Origin: an uncultured Prevotella sp.
GTDB taxonomy: Bacteria > Bacteroidota > Bacteroidia > Bacteroidales > Bacteroidaceae
Assembly: GCA_900547005.1 (NCBI GenBank)
Contig: URER01000037.1
Location: 1 to 26,048 of the forward strand
DNA: 26,048 nucleotides
Reading direction: 5' to 3'
Shown piece after piece: positions 1-6,839 of this stretch; the stretch's first letter is position 1; every line of letters begins with the position of its first letter. Both the position numbers and the translations under genes were made by a program. A model generated the notes under the pieces. The model was not told the DNA's origin. It saw only the letters and a program-made list of their open reading frames with translations, and made no database searches.

Positions 1-23
1 AAATACCAAAACCTCAAAGCACT

Positions 24-74
24 AAAAAAGAGGCTGCGCCGTAAAAACTTAATTAAGACACAGCCCCTTTTTTA
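24..74. terminator. Bidirectional intrinsic terminator
   Basis: GGCTG at 32-36 pairs with CAGCC at 61-65. The stem is extended past one A-C mismatch by an A6G run at 24-30 against CT6 at 67-73. On the minus strand the A run reads as a T tract, so it closes the metallophosphoesterase operon, whose stop is at 85. It would also serve a plus-strand gene to the left of the window. Confidence 0.75.
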
Positions 75-84
75 TAGTTTGCCA

Positions 85-1173
85 TCAACGCTGACCAAGC
101 TCCATAACGACATATTCTGAGCGTGTTCCGATGCGATAGCAACCACCCCAAATGCCGATTCCCGAACTTATATAATAATGTGTATTGCCACGTTGATAGG
201 CACCGTAAGACTTCTCGTATATGGCTTTCACGATGAGATTGGCAGGGAATACCTGCCCTTCGTGCGTATGCCCGCTAAACTGGAAGTCTATTCCAGCCTG
301 CTCAGCCTGCTCAAGATGCCACGGCTGATGATCGAGAAGTATCATGTATTTGGCCGTATCGGCAGCTTTCATGAGCTCAGACAAAGGTTTGCGACGCCGG
401 TTTGAATAGTCATCGCGGCCTATTATGCACAAATCTCCATACACAGCCACACTATCACGAAGCAGATTTATTCCAGCACGGCGATAGAAATCACGCGCCT
501 TTGCATTGCCCGTGATATACTCATGATTGCCGATGCAGGCATAAACAGGAGCTTCCAAACGACGAAACTCCGCCGCCAGATCTTCATCGATAAGCGGTTT
601 CATGCTCATATCTATAACGTCTCCGGCTATGAGTATCACATCAGGATGCTCCTCATTCACCATATCCACCCACCGGGAAAACTCCGTGCGACGATTATGA
701 TAGCCCAGATGGAGGTCGCTCATCATCACTATCCGAAGCGGTTTAGACAACTTTTTAGATGTCGTCTGAGCCAAAGGAATACGTACTTTGTTGTGATAGC
801 AAACATTACCGAATGTCAATAATACTGCAACGATACCGAAAACAGACAATGTACCAACCGCACTCGCATTAAGAAAGGAATGGGGAACAAGGCGCAAAAC
901 GCGACCGAGGTCGAGCATAAAGAAAGCGAGAAAGAGATAGAGCAACACAAAAAGCCATGAGTTGCCCACCGTATAAGCTACCGTGCCAAGTTCTAAAGAC
1001 ATCTTGTAAAGCACGAAGAAGTTGGTAATCATCAGTCCGAGCCATAACCAAAGCAAGACCACAATACCACCTTTCCATACGTCTGCCAAAGGCAGGATAT
1101 GCCATACGCGCCAGCTAACATAGACGGCAGCGAGAACAGGAAGCAACAAAAACAAGAGAAAACTCATTTTCAT
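85..1173 (-). CDS. Membrane-anchored calcineurin-like metallophosphoesterase
   Basis: A 362-aa protein with about four hydrophobic segments in residues 1-125 and a metallophosphoesterase domain from about 146 to the end. The metal-ligand motifs are in order: SDLH (152-155), GDVID (184-188), GNHE (215-218), DHQP (281-284) and GHTHEG (301-306). This is the YkuE-like architecture. Relatives hydrolyse phosphodiesters or phosphomonoesters with a two-metal site; the substrate cannot be read from sequence. The helices come first, so the catalytic domain is tethered to the membrane, and its side is not certain. The start lies 9 nt after the MATE stop, so the two genes are very probably one operon. 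A second Met two codons in is an alternative start. The bidirectional hairpin at 24-74 ends the transcript. Confidence 0.88.
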   Translation of the reverse strand: MKMSFLLFLLLPVLAAVYVSWRVWHILPLADVWKGGIVVLLWLWLGLMITNFFVLYKMSLELGTVAYTVGNSWLFVLLYLFLAFFMLDLGRVLRLVPHSFLNASAVGTLSVFGIVAVLLTFGNVCYHNKVRIPLAQTTSKKLSKPLRIVMMSDLHLGYHNRRTEFSRWVDMVNEEHPDVILIAGDVIDMSMKPLIDEDLAAEFRRLEAPVYACIGNHEYITGNAKARDFYRRAGINLLRDSVAVYGDLCIIGRDDYSNRRRKPLSELMKAADTAKYMILLDHQPWHLEQAEQAGIDFQFSGHTHEGQVFPANLIVKAIYEKSYGAYQRGNTHYYISSGIGIWGGCYRIGTRSEYVVMELGQR

Positions 1174-1182
1174 ACTTTCAGA

Positions 1183-2514
1183 TTATTTCATTAAACGAAT
1201 GCGTCTGTACAGGAACGCCTGCACAAGTCCGCGGCAAACAAGATATAAAAGGAGCGCGAGCCAAAGCGCATGGTTGTGATACCCGACACGCAATAGATAA
1301 TATACGGCGAAGAACACGGCCGTTGCCACAAACGAAGACTGGAGCATTCCACGCGTAGCCGTTACTCCGATAAAGATTCCATCGAACACAAACGCAGCCA
1401 TACCGGCCAATGGAATTGCATAAGCCCAAACCACATAATCGGCAGAAGCCTCGATAACCGTTCTGTCGTCCGTAAGCAACGATAGGAACCCAGAGCCTCC
1501 ACCTATATATAATAAGGTGAAAACGAGCGACACTCCCGTAGCCCAAACAAACAGTTTGCGCACAGTATCGCGAAACGCCTCCACATTTCCCGCACCATAA
1601 TATCGTCCCGACAAGGCTTCTCCGGCATGGGCGAAGCCGTCCATAATGTATGAGAAAAGCGTGAAGAGCGTCATAAGAAGCGTGTTTACGGCAAGTACCG
1701 TAGCCCCCTGCAAGGCTCCGGCCGACGTAAAAAACAAATTGACGGCAACAAGACATAGTGTCCGAAGGAATATATCTCTATTGACAGTGAAGAAATGTCC
1801 CCACTTGCCACGCTCATGAAAGATTATATCTCCCATCCTCGACAGCAAGGTCCGGCCGGCCGTCAGATAAGGAACAAGTCGGCCATACCGAGCACGCCAT
1901 ATCACGAGAGCCATCACGAAGCCCGCCCATTGCGCCGTCAGCGTACCGAGAGCGACACCCTCGATGCGCATCCTGAGGCCGAAAACAAGCAGCATACTCA
2001 TACCTATATTCACTATATTCTGCACTATCGCCACCACCATCGGCACTCGGGTGTTCTGCATTCCCACATACCAGCCCGTCATTCCATAAAGTCCAAGCAT
2101 CGCCGGCGCACCCCAAATCACTATATTGAAGTAGCGCGAGACAAGTGGAACGATATCATCGGGCGTATTCATCAAGCCGAGAGCTGCCATCCGCAAGGGT
2201 ACTTGCAGCATCACGAAACACAAGGCAACACCTATTCCGACACACAACGCTCGCACCAGAGTGCGCATCACCTCTGCCAAATCGCGCCGACCGAGAGCCT
2301 GAGATGTCATTCCACTCGTTCCCATACGCAGGAAACCGAATATCCAATAGATAATATTGAAAATCATTGAGCCGATAGCTATCGCTCCGATATACGTCGC
2401 ATCGCCGATGTGTCCGGCTATGGCCACATCCACAAGACCGAGCAGCGGCACCGTGATATTAGACACCACCGATGGCAAGGCGAGTTGCAAAATCTCCCTA
2501 TTGTGCTTATCCAT
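1183..2514 (-). CDS. MATE-family multidrug/toxin efflux transporter
   Basis: A 443-aa polytopic protein of the usual MATE length, with about 12 hydrophobic segments in two similar halves. The N-terminus (REILQLALPSVVSN, then PLLGLVDVAIAGHIG) carries the typical first-helix and GH/G pattern of the DinF-like branch. MATE proteins export cationic drugs or metabolites using a Na+ or H+ gradient; the substrate here is unknown. The ATG overlaps the stop of a 45-codon gene upstream by one base (TAATG), which points to coupled translation. The metallophosphoesterase follows 9 nt downstream. Confidence 0.92.
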   Translation of the reverse strand: MDKHNREILQLALPSVVSNITVPLLGLVDVAIAGHIGDATYIGAIAIGSMIFNIIYWIFGFLRMGTSGMTSQALGRRDLAEVMRTLVRALCVGIGVALCFVMLQVPLRMAALGLMNTPDDIVPLVSRYFNIVIWGAPAMLGLYGMTGWYVGMQNTRVPMVVAIVQNIVNIGMSMLLVFGLRMRIEGVALGTLTAQWAGFVMALVIWRARYGRLVPYLTAGRTLLSRMGDIIFHERGKWGHFFTVNRDIFLRTLCLVAVNLFFTSAGALQGATVLAVNTLLMTLFTLFSYIMDGFAHAGEALSGRYYGAGNVEAFRDTVRKLFVWATGVSLVFTLLYIGGGSGFLSLLTDDRTVIEASADYVVWAYAIPLAGMAAFVFDGIFIGVTATRGMLQSSFVATAVFFAVYYLLRVGYHNHALWLALLLYLVCRGLVQAFLYRRIRLMK

Positions 2515-2651
2515 TATCTTATATAGTCCTTCGAGACCATATCATAGTATAGGGCTTCAAGTTCCTGAAGGCTCAGTCGCTGCACCGAATGTTCTATTGT
2601 TCTCACGAGTTCGTCTCTGCGCCACTCGTCTTTCTGTGTGAAATCTGCCAT
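2514..2651 (-). CDS. Small 45-aa protein coupled to the MATE gene
   Basis: Reading the minus strand from the ATG at 2651 gives an uninterrupted 45-codon frame (begins MADFTQKDEWRRDEL, ends MVSKDYIR). Its TAA shares one base with the MATE ATG. The peptide is soluble and charged, rich in Glu, Arg and Leu, with a helix-like middle (RTIEHSVQRLSLQELEAL). It has no signal peptide or membrane segment. A -7 promoter element at 2730-2737 sits about 80 nt upstream and reads into this gene first, and there is no other room for a MATE leader. I do not recognise the family. It may be a small regulator, a partner of the transporter, or a leader peptide whose translation controls MATE. The one-base overlap and coding-like composition make chance less likely. 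Confidence 0.6.
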   Translation of the reverse strand: MADFTQKDEWRRDELVRTIEHSVQRLSLQELEALYYDMVSKDYIR

Positions 2652-2729
2652 ATTTTCTTACACTTCATCAGCACACGAAAGCCTCTTGTGCCTGATTATA
2701 TTATTATTTCTTATTCATATATTCTTGTG

Positions 2730-2737
2730 CAAAGTTA
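2730..2737 (-). promoter_or_regulatory. -7 element of the small-gene/MATE/phosphoesterase operon
   Basis: Read on the minus strand this is TAACTTTG, matching the Bacteroidetes TAnnTTTG element. No clear TTG is found at the right distance upstream, so the -33 part is weak. The predicted leader is about 70 nt. Confidence 0.5.
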
Positions 2738-2826
2738 CTGCTTTTTTCATTATATCAGAATAATAGCACACATAAAATGAGTTATTGCACTTTTCAGGTA
2801 ATGTCAATCCGAGGATTTAATTATAA

Positions 2827-2842
2827 AACTCTCGGGAGAGTT
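2827..2842. promoter_or_regulatory. Perfect inverted repeat upstream of rubrerythrin promoter
   Basis: AACTCTC-GG-GAGAGTT is a perfect 7+7 palindrome with a 2-nt centre, 47 nt upstream of the rubrerythrin -33 element. It could be an operator or a weak hairpin. It has no T tract and no gene to terminate. The rest of 2652-2986 holds only the promoters listed and AT-rich DNA. Confidence 0.35.
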
Positions 2843-2889
2843 GGAAGTTCTATCATTTGTTAAATTGATAAAATAATATTGACAACACA

Positions 2890-2919
2890 TTGCCCCTTGA
2901 ATATAATTTCATATCTTTG
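2890..2919 (+). promoter_or_regulatory. Rubrerythrin promoter (Bacteroidetes type)
   Basis: TTG at 2890-2892, a 19-nt spacer, then TATCTTTG at 2912-2919: a full match to the TTG-N19-TAnnTTTG architecture. Transcription should begin near 2925, giving a leader of about 60 nt to the ATG at 2987. This argues against the longer in-frame reading that would start upstream of the promoter. Confidence 0.8.
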
Positions 2920-2986
2920 TCATAATAAAAAACAACAGAAATATAACATCAGAAATGACATTATTAACATTATAAACAAAAGTATT

Positions 2987-3529
2987 ATGAAAGAACTAAA
3001 AGGTACAAAAACAGAGAAGAATCTGAAAGAGGCATTCGCAGGTGAGTCACAAGCACACACGAAGTATAAATATTGGGCTTCAAAAGCAAAGAAAGACGGC
3101 TACCAGCAGATAGCAGCTCTGTTTGAGGAGACATCTAACAACGAGAAAGAACACGCAAAACTGTGGTTCAAATTGCTCGAAGGCGGCTCTATCAAGTCTA
3201 CTCCTGAGAATCTGAAAGCAGCCGCAGAAGGCGAGAATTACGAATGGACGGATATGTATTCCCGTATGGCCGAGGAAGCTGAAGCTGAAGGTTTTACAGA
3301 AATAGCAGCACAGTTCCGCGGCGTTGCAGCTATCGAGAAGCTGCACGAGGAGCGCTATCTGAAGCTGTTGAAGAACATAGAGGACAAGATTGTTTTCTCT
3401 CGCGACGGCGATACTGTATGGCAGTGCCGCAACTGTGGCCACATAGTAATCGGCAAGAATGCTCCTGAAATTTGCGAAGTGTGCAAGCACGCACAGAGTT
3501 TCTTCGAGATAAGAGCTGAGAACTATTAA
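2987..3529 (+). CDS. rbr: Rubrerythrin
   Basis: A 180-aa protein with a ferritin-like four-helix diiron domain (about 1-135) and a C-terminal rubredoxin-like domain. Diiron ligand motifs are visible: E20, E53xxH56, E86 and E117xxH120. The rubredoxin iron site is C147xxC150 and C163xxC166. Rubrerythrins reduce hydrogen peroxide in the cytoplasm of anaerobes with electrons from NAD(P)H via rubredoxin or similar carriers. The frame is open further upstream, but the start at 2987 fits the family (MKELKGTKTEKNL) and lies downstream of the promoter at 2890-2919. The gene stands alone between its own promoter and terminator. A palindrome at 2827-2842 may be a regulatory site. Confidence 0.96.
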   Translation: MKELKGTKTEKNLKEAFAGESQAHTKYKYWASKAKKDGYQQIAALFEETSNNEKEHAKLWFKLLEGGSIKSTPENLKAAAEGENYEWTDMYSRMAEEAEAEGFTEIAAQFRGVAAIEKLHEERYLKLLKNIEDKIVFSRDGDTVWQCRNCGHIVIGKNAPEICEVCKHAQSFFEIRAENY

Positions 3530-3561
3530 TCAAAGTGTAGAAATACACAAGGCTATATTAT

Positions 3562-3600
3562 AAAAAGCGGCAAAGATCAGTTAGTCTTGCCGCTTTTATT
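3562..3600 (+). terminator. Terminator after rubrerythrin
   Basis: AAAAGCGGCAA at 3563-3573 pairs with TTGCCGCTTTT at 3587-3597, an 11-bp stem with U-rich flanks. The A run on the other side allows bidirectional use, which would also stop dapA transcripts from the right. Confidence 0.8.
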
Positions 3601-3675
3601 GTATTCATTTGTCTGCCTATTTTATAAAGCTATAAAGTCTAAAGAATAAGTTATAAGTTCTAAAAGAAAGGGATT

Positions 3676-4563
3676 TTAGCTCTTAAAACCTTTCAAAATC
3701 TCTGCCATTTTCTGCTTTGTAGTAATACGTGTTGGTACAAGCGGAAGACGCAGTTCATTCTTTATCATTCCCATTTCCGACAGCAGAGCCTTCACTCCGG
3801 CAGGGTTTCCATCAACAAACAAGAGACTGTAAAGCTCTGTGAAGCGATGATGAATCTTACGTGCCGGTTCATATTCGCCGCGGAACTCATAGCGTATCAT
3901 GCGCGAGAACTCCTTCGGCAGGGCGTTTCCGATAACGGAAATCACTCCCACAGCACCACAGGCAATCATCGGGAAGGTAAGAGCATCATCGCCGCTGATA
4001 ACCTCGAAGTGTGCCGGCTTGCCCTTTATGATTTCATCTACCTGCTCCAAACTACCGCTGGCTTCCTTTATTGCCACCACGTTAGGACAGTCTTGTGCGA
4101 GTCGGATAGTTGTCTGAGGCTTCATATTGATACCCGTTCTGCCAGGAACATTATAGAGAACCACGGGCAGAGGACTTGCGTTGGCAATAGCTTTGAAATG
4201 CTGGTAGAGCCCTTCCTGCGACGGTTTGTTATAATAAGGACATACGCTGAGAATTCCATCAATACCGCTCCAGTCCGTATTTCTTATCTCTTCTACCACA
4301 GCAGCAGTGTTATTGCCACCACACCCCATGAGGATAGGGAGTTTTCCGTCAACAATTTTAACGACAAGATTCTTTATCTTAACCTTCTCGTCCGACGTAA
4401 GGCAAGGTGTCTCGCCTGTTGTTGCGAGAATACAAAAGAAGTCTGCCCCACTCTCTATCTGATATTTTACCAAATTCTCTAAAGAGTCGTAATCAACAGA
4501 ACCATCACTATTAAAAGGCGTGATTAATGCTACCCCCAATCCACGAAATATATTTTGTGCCAT
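3676..4563 (-). CDS. dapA: 4-hydroxy-tetrahydrodipicolinate synthase
   Basis: A 295-aa (beta/alpha)8 aldolase of normal length. It condenses pyruvate with aspartate semialdehyde, the first committed step of the lysine and diaminopimelate branch. The Schiff-base lysine is K166 (VVAIKEASGS). The catalytic tyrosines are Y137 (VVLYNVPGRTG) and the Y110/Y111 pair (VCPYYNKP). The pyruvate-binding loop is TTGETP (48-53); the usual motif has Ser before Pro where this has Thr. The gene has its own consensus promoter at 4589-4619, so it is probably transcribed independently of the transporter upstream. Confidence 0.96.
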   Translation of the reverse strand: MAQNIFRGLGVALITPFNSDGSVDYDSLENLVKYQIESGADFFCILATTGETPCLTSDEKVKIKNLVVKIVDGKLPILMGCGGNNTAAVVEEIRNTDWSGIDGILSVCPYYNKPSQEGLYQHFKAIANASPLPVVLYNVPGRTGINMKPQTTIRLAQDCPNVVAIKEASGSLEQVDEIIKGKPAHFEVISGDDALTFPMIACGAVGVISVIGNALPKEFSRMIRYEFRGEYEPARKIHHRFTELYSLLFVDGNPAGVKALLSEMGMIKNELRLPLVPTRITTKQKMAEILKGFKS

Positions 4564-4588
4564 ATTAATATTGTTATCAAAAACGTTG

Positions 4589-4619
4589 CAAAATTACTAT
4601 AATAGTATCAAATATCAAA
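4589..4619 (-). promoter_or_regulatory. dapA promoter
   Basis: On the minus strand, TTTTG (complement of 4616-4619 and the base before it) is followed after 19 nt by TAATTTTG (complement of 4589-4596). It matches the Bacteroidetes consensus with exact spacing. The leader to the dapA ATG is only about 20 nt. Confidence 0.75.
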
Positions 4620-4634
4620 ATAAATACAGCGTTT

Positions 4635-5552
4635 TTATTTCGAACCGAAATATAAAAACAACATTCCAAGCATCACCAATGCCAAATCGAGAGCCTTAGC
4701 CTTGATATTTTTCTCCCTGAACAGCAATGCGCCGAAAAGGAAAGACACGATAACGCTACCACGACGCACCATTGAAACAATGGAAATCATAGCGTCGGGT
4801 ACGCTCAAAGCATAGAAATAGACGAAATCGGCGGCACACAGAAAGATGCTGATAAAGATTATAGACCAATCCCAATGGAACGGAGTTGTGCGGTGACGCA
4901 CAGGCATCCAGATAATGACAAGCATTATTAGCATCCAAAAGCACTGGTATATGTTATACCATCCCTGCACCATCATACGGTCGAGCCCAACTCCTCCAGC
5001 GTCTACACTCGCCATAAGATATTTGTCATACAGTCCGCTCACCGCACCAAGCAGCGCGGCTATCACGATGAAATATATCCAAATATCATGCTTAAAGTCG
5101 ATACCTTCTTTCTTACTGCTCCGACTCAACAGCATAAACGACAGCATCGCGAGCGCCACACCTATCCATTGGTAGACATTGAGCCGCTCGCCAAAGACTA
5201 TCAGTGCGCCAACGAGGGTCATCACCGGACGCGTTGCGTTTATCGGACCGACTATCGTAAGCGGCAGATGCTTTATTCCAAAATAGCCGAACAGCCACGA
5301 AGAAAGCACGATAACACTCTTTAAGAGTATATATTTATGGACTTCCCAGCCGCCGGAAGCGACATAGAAAATTGTGTTGTCGAGCATCCGTGTGTTGTAG
5401 GACAGCAGGATAAACGGCAGAAAAATTACCGAAGAGAACACGGTATTAAGAAATAAAACCGGAATAACGGCATTGCCTTGGAGTGCTTTTTTCTTGAACG
5501 AATCATAAAAACCCAACAGTGCCGCAGAAAGAAAAGCTAATGTTAACCACAT
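4635..5552 (-). CDS. EamA/DMT-superfamily transporter
   Basis: A 305-aa polytopic protein with about ten hydrophobic segments in two repeated halves, the 5+5 plan of EamA transporters. The ends of both halves show the family pattern: PINATRPVMTLVGALIVFGE in the first, and a matching segment with RRGSVIVSFLFGALLFREKN in the second. Substrates of this superfamily (amino acids, metabolites, nucleotide sugars) cannot be told apart here. It lies 64 nt downstream of truA, which suggests co-transcription. That gap contains an unusual run of eight C on the plus strand (G on the coding strand) about 40 nt before the start. Confidence 0.88.
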   Translation of the reverse strand: MWLTLAFLSAALLGFYDSFKKKALQGNAVIPVLFLNTVFSSVIFLPFILLSYNTRMLDNTIFYVASGGWEVHKYILLKSVIVLSSWLFGYFGIKHLPLTIVGPINATRPVMTLVGALIVFGERLNVYQWIGVALAMLSFMLLSRSSKKEGIDFKHDIWIYFIVIAALLGAVSGLYDKYLMASVDAGGVGLDRMMVQGWYNIYQCFWMLIMLVIIWMPVRHRTTPFHWDWSIIFISIFLCAADFVYFYALSVPDAMISIVSMVRRGSVIVSFLFGALLFREKNIKAKALDLALVMLGMLFLYFGSK

Positions 5553-5591
5553 TTTTATTTATCCCTAACCCCTTAAAAGCGGAAGCCACAG

Positions 5592-5599
5592 CCCCCCCC
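5592..5599. repeat. Homopolymer tract C8 in truA-transporter gap
   Basis: Eight consecutive C on the plus strand (G8 in the transcript) lie 40 nt upstream of the EamA start and 18 nt beyond the truA stop. It is in untranslated leader, so length changes would alter leader structure or ribosome access rather than frame. Confidence 0.9.
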
Positions 5600-5616
5600 T
5601 TATATATATTAATGTA

Positions 5617-6348
5617 TTAATAAACTATCCTGTCAAGAAACAATGCGTTGCCGGGCACAGACTCTCCAGCCGCCGTTCTGCTGCCACTTTCTATTATCTT
5701 GCGAAACTCATCTAACGTGATACGATGCCTGCCAACATCCAGCAACGTACCAACCACGGCACGCACCATATTACGCAAAAAGCGGTTTGCCGTAATCGTG
5801 AAGCACCAAGAGCCGTCTTCACATTCCGACCAATAAGCCTCCGTAACATTACAAAGCGTGGTCTTGACATCAGAGCCGGCTTTGCAGAACGCACCGAAAT
5901 CTTTCACTTCGAGCAGAACAGCCGCCGCATCATTCATAGCCTCAACGTCTACATCATACCGCAATTGATAAGCATAATGCCGCAAGAACGGATTTTTCTT
6001 CTTATATATATAATAATGGTACGTGCGCGCAAAAGCTGAGAAACGTGCGTGCATATCGGATGCAACAGGTTCTACTCTATCAATGGAAATATCCCGTGGC
6101 AAAATACGGTTCAATTTATACGCCAACTGTTGGCAATCAATATCTGAATCACTGTCGAAATGGGCAACCATCATACGCGCATGAACTCCCGTATCAGTGC
6201 GACCAGCACCCACTATCTGCATCTCATGCGACAACAAAATTGACAGTCCGCGTTCCAGTTCGGCCTGCACGGAATTACCATTTGGCTGCACCTGCCAACC
6301 GTGATAGTTGGTTCCGTCATACTTTAGGTATATGAAATATCTCTGCAT
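5617..6348 (-). CDS. truA: tRNA pseudouridine(38-40) synthase TruA
   Basis: A 243-aa protein. The start is placed at the Met of MQRYFIYLKYDG, where family members begin. An in-frame extension to 6402 would run through the promoter element at 6357-6364. The catalytic aspartate is D52 in GAGRTDTGVHA. The N-terminal YDGTNYHGWQVQPNG and C-terminal RFLRNMVRAVVGTLLDVG motifs are classic TruA. It isomerises uridines 38-40 of the tRNA anticodon stem. It heads a minus-strand unit with the EamA transporter downstream. Confidence 0.96.
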   Translation of the reverse strand: MQRYFIYLKYDGTNYHGWQVQPNGNSVQAELERGLSILLSHEMQIVGAGRTDTGVHARMMVAHFDSDSDIDCQQLAYKLNRILPRDISIDRVEPVASDMHARFSAFARTYHYYIYKKKNPFLRHYAYQLRYDVDVEAMNDAAAVLLEVKDFGAFCKAGSDVKTTLCNVTEAYWSECEDGSWCFTITANRFLRNMVRAVVGTLLDVGRHRITLDEFRKIIESGSRTAAGESVPGNALFLDRIVY

Positions 6349-6356
6349 ATCGCCTG

Positions 6357-6364
6357 CAAAGTTA
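6357..6364 (-). promoter_or_regulatory. -7 element of truA
   Basis: Read on the minus strand this is TAACTTTG (TAnnTTTG). No good TTG lies at 19-20 nt, so only half the promoter is convincing. The implied leader is under 10 nt, so truA would be nearly leaderless. Confidence 0.45.
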
Positions 6365-6468
6365 CAACTAATCATCGACAAAACGCCATATTTCAGTCCC
6401 AATTATGCCTCGTTATCATATCAATCGCAGCCCTATTTGCATTTTTTTTGAAATTTCTTATCTAAATA

Positions 6469-6500
6469 TTTGGCAGTATAAAAATAATCCCGTACCTTTG
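6469..6500 (+). promoter_or_regulatory. Promoter of the tRNA-Ser/tRNA-Glu unit
   Basis: TTTG at 6469-6472, a 20-nt spacer, TACCTTTG at 6493-6500. The same TACCTTTG element precedes tRNA-Leu at 19270-19277. Confidence 0.75.
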
Positions 6501-6546
6501 CACCGCATTTAAGAACAATGCTTGGCAAATTCAAAAACGAACCTAA

Positions 6547-6633
6547 GGAAGGATGGGTGAGTGGCTGAAACCAGCAGTTTGCTAAACTGCCGTACGGGTT
6601 ACCGTACCGGGGGTTCGAATCCCCCTCCTTCCG
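6547..6633 (+). tRNA. tRNA-Ser (GCU)
   Basis: An 87-nt cloverleaf. The acceptor GGAAGGA pairs fully with TCCTTCC (6626-6632), with discriminator G at 6633. The anticodon GCT is at 6581-6583 in loop TTGCTAA, flanked by GCAGT/ACTGC. The long variable arm (CGTACGGGTTACCGTACC) is typical of serine tRNA. The T arm is GGGGG-TTCGAAT-CCCCC. CCA is not encoded. It is first of a two-tRNA transcript. Confidence 0.96.
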
Positions 6634-6678
6634 CAAGGGGATTGAATGAAAGGCAGAGTTCAAGAATGCAAAGATCTT

Positions 6679-6750
6679 GGTCGATTCATCTAATGGTTAG
6701 GATACAAGATTCTCAATCTTGGCATAGGGGTTCGATTCCCCTATCGACTA
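6679..6750 (+). tRNA. tRNA-Glu (CUC)
   Basis: A 72-nt cloverleaf. The acceptor GGTCGAT pairs with ATCGACT (6743-6749), with a G1-U72 wobble and discriminator A at 6750. Anticodon CTC is at 6712-6714 in loop TTCTCAA, stem CAAGA/TCTTG. The T arm is AGGGG-TTCGATT-CCCCT. CCA is not encoded. It reads GAG only, so a second Glu tRNA (UUC) must exist elsewhere. Confidence 0.95.
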
Positions 6751-6760
6751 CGAAACATGA

Positions 6761-6804
6761 AGATGGTTGTTACTTAATCAAAAGTAATTACCATCTTTTT
6801 TTTA
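6761..6804 (+). terminator. Terminator of the tRNA unit
   Basis: AGATGGT (6761-6767) pairs with ACCATCT (6790-6796), and an inner stem ACTT/AAGT is separated by a small internal loop. The stem is followed by an eight-T run. The 5'-nucleotidase start is only 36 nt beyond. Confidence 0.85.
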
Positions 6805-6839
6805 GTTATATATGTATTGCATAACAATATACATTGCTT

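Noticed and set aside
1795..2370. 191-aa plus-strand frame inside the MATE gene
   Set aside because: The His- and Arg-rich product is a shadow of the MATE codons on the other strand, with no domain.
2879..2986. In-frame N-terminal extension of rubrerythrin by 36 codons
   Set aside because: It spans the consensus promoter at 2890-2919, and family members start at the MKELKGTKTEKNL Met.
6349..6402. In-frame extension of TruA
   Set aside because: It overlaps a -7 promoter element and lacks similarity; the canonical N-terminus is at 6348.
6433..6663. 76-aa minus-strand frame over tRNA-Ser
   Set aside because: It is the antisense of a tRNA gene, a common artefact.
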